Shown here: positions 61,036 through 64,000 of the stretch, piece by piece
Layout of the letters: each line of letters starts with the position of its first letter
How positions within the stretch are numbered: the stretch's first letter is position 1
From: Kalaharituber pfeilii
Lineage: Eukaryota; Ascomycota; Pezizomycetes; Pezizales; Pezizaceae
Direction: 5' to 3'
Length of the DNA: 64,000 nt
Assembly: GCA_015179045.1 (NCBI GenBank)
Contig: WHUZ01000131.1
Coordinates: forward strand, 1 to 64,000
Notes under the pieces: model-generated
Told to the model about the DNA's origin: nothing
Database searches by the model: none
Seen by the model: the letters and a program-made list of their open reading frames with translations, nothing else
Program-made: the position numbers and the translations under genes

Positions 61036-61361
61036 GTCTAACATACTTGAGTTGCTCAGCCGAACTCTCCATCCCAATTTTCAAAAATTTGACAAACTAG
61101 CCTTTAAGACTCGGCGAGGATTTGGAATGTTTTTTCCGCTAACAGCTACAAGTATCAAGGTGAGCTTGTTGTGTATGCCAAAAAGGATGGTGCTTACCTT
61201 GATACGCCAACACAAAGTAATTAGTTTTAGGATTGATTTTCGAGCCCACTCAAATGAGCCTTCTTTGAATACATTAAGACCGGGCATTAAACTGGACCAA
61301 GTAATAGTGTCATGCAGGAACCTGGTATTGCAATGAACCACTGTTGAATATTCACAAGATA

Positions 61362-61363
<2 letters not shown>

Positions 61364-61394
<31 letters not shown>

Positions 61395-61579
61395 CATTAA
61401 TCGCATGCCGCCCTATGGGCTATGGCGATATTTAAATACATAAAATAAGTGAAATATATGCGTCACTCTCATCTATTCTCCCCGTGCCCATTCCAAGATC
61501 TCCCGTATGTTTACTCCCTTATCAATCTGTCTTATACCTTCCGCCCCCCGCATTTCCTAGCCCACGCCTTGCAGTCTTT
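61364..61579 (-). mobile_element. 216-bp LINE-A 3' end insertion
   Basis: TTCACAAGATATC at 61351-61363 and 61580-61592 is an exact duplication. It includes ORF2 C-terminal codons (DCKAWARKCGG), the 3'UTR, the ATCGC/GCGAT hairpin and a long poly(A). Confidence 0.93.
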
Positions 61580-61592
61580 TTCACAAGATATC

Positions 61593-62104
61593 AGATTTGA
61601 AGAGGTAACATACCATTACAAAGAACCTCAAAGATAACCAGAATTTCGGGAGAAATGCCGGTACTCCACAACTTTAAGAGTGCGGATTCCATAGCAAGAA
61701 TAATCTTCTTCCAGTCCTCGCCACTATTGCAACATATGGAATACGAGGGGGGTTGTCCTCACAGAATCCAAGGTCGATATTGCAATTGTGATCTTTGCTT
61801 AGAGGTTGCATGGGCCGGAAGATGCCAGTATAAGATCTTTTTGGAAGGACTATGCAAAACTGGCTCTGCAATTCCTTTCTGCGCCCTAGTGAGATTCGAG
61901 AAATGGAACTTAGGAATAGCTGACTGAATAGATTGTACATACCTGTCTAAAGTCACTGTGTTAGAGTACAGAAATACTCTATCCAGCAAGGACCTAGAAC
62001 GTTGATATTGTACCTGACTTCTCCATGAGAAGGGGCACGTTGTACTAGTGTTTCCCAATGCTGGCGACTAGATAGTTAGCACTAAATTTCGAACGGAAGA
62101 AAGT
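61593..62104. other. No recognisable gene
   Basis: Short frames on both strands without a recognised domain. It may contain other parts of the gene relic at 62105-62510. Confidence 0.35.
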
Positions 62105-62510
62105 TCATACTAGTATTTCAAAGCATCTGATATATAACTGAACATATCCTGCTTGTCGCGGTCCAGGTACTGTGGACAAGGAGGTAAATTTTCGCAAATC
62201 TCCATTTTCAAGGAAGGTTGTAAATAATTCAAAGTATTTATCAAAATTGTCCATTTTCAAGGAAGGTTGTAAATAATTCAAAGTATATATCAAAATTGAT
62301 TTCTGGGAGGCGAGGGAAATTGTGTTGCAAATATTGAATATTTTCTGGGGCAAATAGATCTCGTAATACCGGATGTTCTCCTAGAATAAATAATCCCCTA
62401 TGTAGCATGTCCTCAACGGAAGAGGTATCATACTTCGCCTTTGTAAAATCATTTGTAGCAAAGAACAGCTCATTTCCAGCTGCCATACATACCTGTTTAA
62501 TTCTGCTCAT
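62105..62510 (-). pseudogene. Small unknown gene broken by a 49-bp tandem duplication
   Basis: Minus-strand frame from ATG 62510: MSRIKQVCMAAGNELFFATN, VEDMLHRGLFILGEHPVLRD, LFAPENIQYLQHNFPRLPEI, then FDIYFELFTTFLENG. The DNA for the last segment is duplicated in tandem (49-bp units at about 62202-62299). Since 49 is not a multiple of three, the first copy runs into a stop after LENGQF, while the second copy continues in another frame (DLRKFTSLSTVPGPRQAGYV ... FEILV stop). Without the duplication the gene would encode one product of about 120 residues. I recognise no domain. Confidence 0.6.
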
Positions 62511-62744
62511 TTTGCCTCATTAAGTGCCTCATTAAGTGCCTCTGGGCCCCGGTTGCCCCACACCCACGTCAGGGTTGGGATGTAGGTAGCGCCATACCAA
62601 GCTGGCACCGTTGACTAATACTTGTTAGGTACTAAGAGTTCATTAGAACAAATATCATGAAAAATGGGAGCTCCTCTACAACATATATGTAATACAACGT
62701 GTGCCCTGAATGTTGAAGACTTTTAGATCTGATACACCATTACT

Positions 62745-63025
62745 TCATGCATCGATAGCGCGAGATATGGCAATATGAGATTCATTTAACAGGCATGACA
62801 GAGCCCTTTTGACGGCACGAGATATAGCAATGTGAGCTCAAGTTACAGGTATGCCAGGTACCTTTCAACATCGTGAGATGTATGGACATGAGCACAATCT
62901 GACATATATGGCAGAACCCTTTCAACATCAAGATGCAGCAACACGAGCTCAATTTAAAAGGTATGGCAGGGCACTTTCGCCGTCGAGATGCAATGACATG
63001 AGCTCAATTCAAGAGGTATGGAGTT
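62745..63025. repeat. S57 satellite, fourth locus
   Basis: Five units (GCGAGATATGGCAATATGAG..., GGCACGAGATATAGCAATGT..., and so on), 55-60 bp each. Confidence 0.82.
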
Positions 63026-63034
63026 AGTTCGAAA

Positions 63035-63497
63035 AAGGAAGGAGCAGAAGAAGCGAGGGGGTTTGGGAAGGGTAAATTTGTGAAGTGGGGTAGGAGAGCA
63101 CTCACAAATTACACATGGCGGTGGACTGGAAAAGGCGGCGCTATGTGGAGGAGGATGAGAAGGTGCAATGCACATGTAGAGAGGCATGGAGCGCTGAGCA
63201 TGTGGTGTTCAGATGCACTGAACTGGAGCGACCCCAGAGGAAGGACAAAGATGGGGCACATGTCACCTGGCAATCCTGGGAGGATCTAGAGGAGAAAGGG
63301 TGAAAGCAGGAGGAGGTGGAGGGCCACCCGGTCGAGTACGCCTCTATTTGGTGTAGCCGGGGACGGAGGGCACTGGGTGCTCAAGGTGTGTATGTAGATT
63401 GCATAGTTAGTTGTTCCAAACCTGACTCGGGTATATGGGTCCCTGCCATAGGCTGGTAACCTGTATGCTGTGACTCAAAAAAAAAAAAAAAAAAGAT
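63035..63497 (+). mobile_element. LINE family B, 3' end, plus strand
   Basis: ORF2 C-terminus, then GGGTCCCTGCCATAGGCTGG, TAACCTGTATGCTGTGACTC and poly(A) at about 63478-63494. The left edge is uncertain. Confidence 0.82.
63080..63303 (+). pseudogene. LINE-B ORF2 C-terminus, frameshifted
   Basis: ALTNYTWRWTGKGGAMWRRM in one frame, then VQCTCREAWSAEHVVFRCTE and LERPQRKDKDGAHVTWQSWE in another, so one slip near 63140-63160. A stop (TGA at 63301) follows EEKG where the minus-strand relative continues with W (TGG to TGA). The finger is C-x-C-x7-H-x4-C with G changed to R after the second cysteine. Confidence 0.8.
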
Positions 63498-63577
63498 GTA
63501 CAAAATATGCCATTTCATGCAAGTCAGATACGTCGAAAACAGGCTTCCCGCGCATGTATGCAATCGGCAATGTTAAA

Positions 63578-63684
63578 TACAGTCTACCCTTGCTATACCG
63601 GACGCCCTAACAATTCCGGACCGGACAGAAACCTCCAGACAAGTACCCCCTGTCTCCATACAAATAATCTTTGCTATACCGGAC
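63578..63684 (+). mobile_element. Possible pogo-like terminus
   Basis: TA followed by CAGTCTACCCTTGCTATACC resembles the ends of fungal pogo/Fot1-type elements. TTGCTATACCGGAC is repeated at about 63671-63684. The other end is not in the window. Confidence 0.3.
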
Positions 63685-63863
63685 TGTGAAAAGGAGTACA
63701 GAGGAATAGGCTCAGAGATGTGTGTATTCGATTCTAATGATCAATCAAGAACGGGGCTTCCAGAGCCCATATATATACAAAAACTCTATAACACGAAGTT
63801 GCATACAAAACCAGTGAACAGAACAGCTAAGTATTTGGACTGCCTAATATGGAATACTCAGTC

Positions 63864-64000
63864 CGGAGTGTTTGGGCAATCGCGGATGTTCGGAGTGCTT
63901 AGGCCATTGCGGATGTTCGGAGTGCTTAGGCCATCGCGGATGTTCGGATGTTTTACACACTCGGACTGTTTCGCTCGGACTGTTTCGCTCGGACTGTTTC
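63864..64000 (+). repeat. 27-bp (3 units) and 14-bp (3 units) arrays at the right edge
   Basis: CGGAGTGCTTAGGCCATCGC plus GGATGTT begins at 63864, 63891 and 63918. (A/G)CTCGGACTGTTTC is repeated three times up to the last base, so the array continues past the window. Confidence 0.9.

Overview
This 64-kb window looks like a transposon-dense, gene-poor stretch of a filamentous fungus, most likely an ascomycete of the Pezizomycotina. The reasons are a HET-domain (heterokaryon incompatibility) gene relic, a long ankyrin-repeat gene, Tad1-like LINEs with endonuclease, reverse transcriptase, RNase H and a terminal CCHC motif, Ty3/gypsy chromoviruses with chromodomain integrases, and A+T-rich islands with C-to-T/G-to-A decay of the kind left by RIP or methyl-cytosine deamination. 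I see no rRNA, tRNA or CRISPR. Nearly every coding segment belongs to a mobile element or is broken by one.

Layout. 1-2154: 3' part of a LINE (family A). 2155-3050: degenerate ~57-bp satellite. 4534-10921: one ankyrin-repeat gene split by a solo LTR (itself hit by a LINE tail) and a 3.9-kb LINE; the reading frame is restored when the insertions are removed on paper. 10934-12993: HET-domain pseudogene interrupted by a copia-like solo LTR. 13-17 kb: LINE-B tail, AT islands, hAT-like remnant and a truncated chromovirus with its 3' LTR. 17.9-19.2 kb: decayed LTR-alpha copy containing a complete 691-bp TRIM. 19218-26519: chromovirus gypsy-alpha copy 1. 26.5-28.1 kb: a different gag relic. 28457-31131 and 43171-45838: two copies of a 2.67-kb segmental duplication rich in minisatellites. 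32-37.5 kb: three 'half-LINEs' carrying ORF1 but no RT, inserted in minisatellites. 38.2-38.9 kb: young 25-bp and 45-bp arrays. 39.99-41.60 kb: a 2OG-Fe(II) dioxygenase-like gene with a 43-bp minisatellite in its probable intron. 45839-53344: gypsy-alpha copy 2. 53-64 kb: gene relics, two inverted-repeat DNA elements, a large inverted repeat and many LINE tails.

How the parts relate. Two LINE families dominate. Family A ends in a short hairpin (outer stem CTCGC/GCGAG or ATCGC/GCGAT, inner stem GCCC/GGGC or GCCT/AGGC) followed by poly(A). Family B ends in a different structured tail. Thirteen insertions have recognisable 10-15 bp target duplications, and the shortest inserts are 45-66 bp. The ORF1-only elements share head, 3'UTR and tail, which suggests a non-autonomous family mobilised by LINE-A machinery (inference). 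Coordinates of element ends come from reading flanking duplications by eye and should be good to a few bases where a duplication is given; percent identities were not computed.
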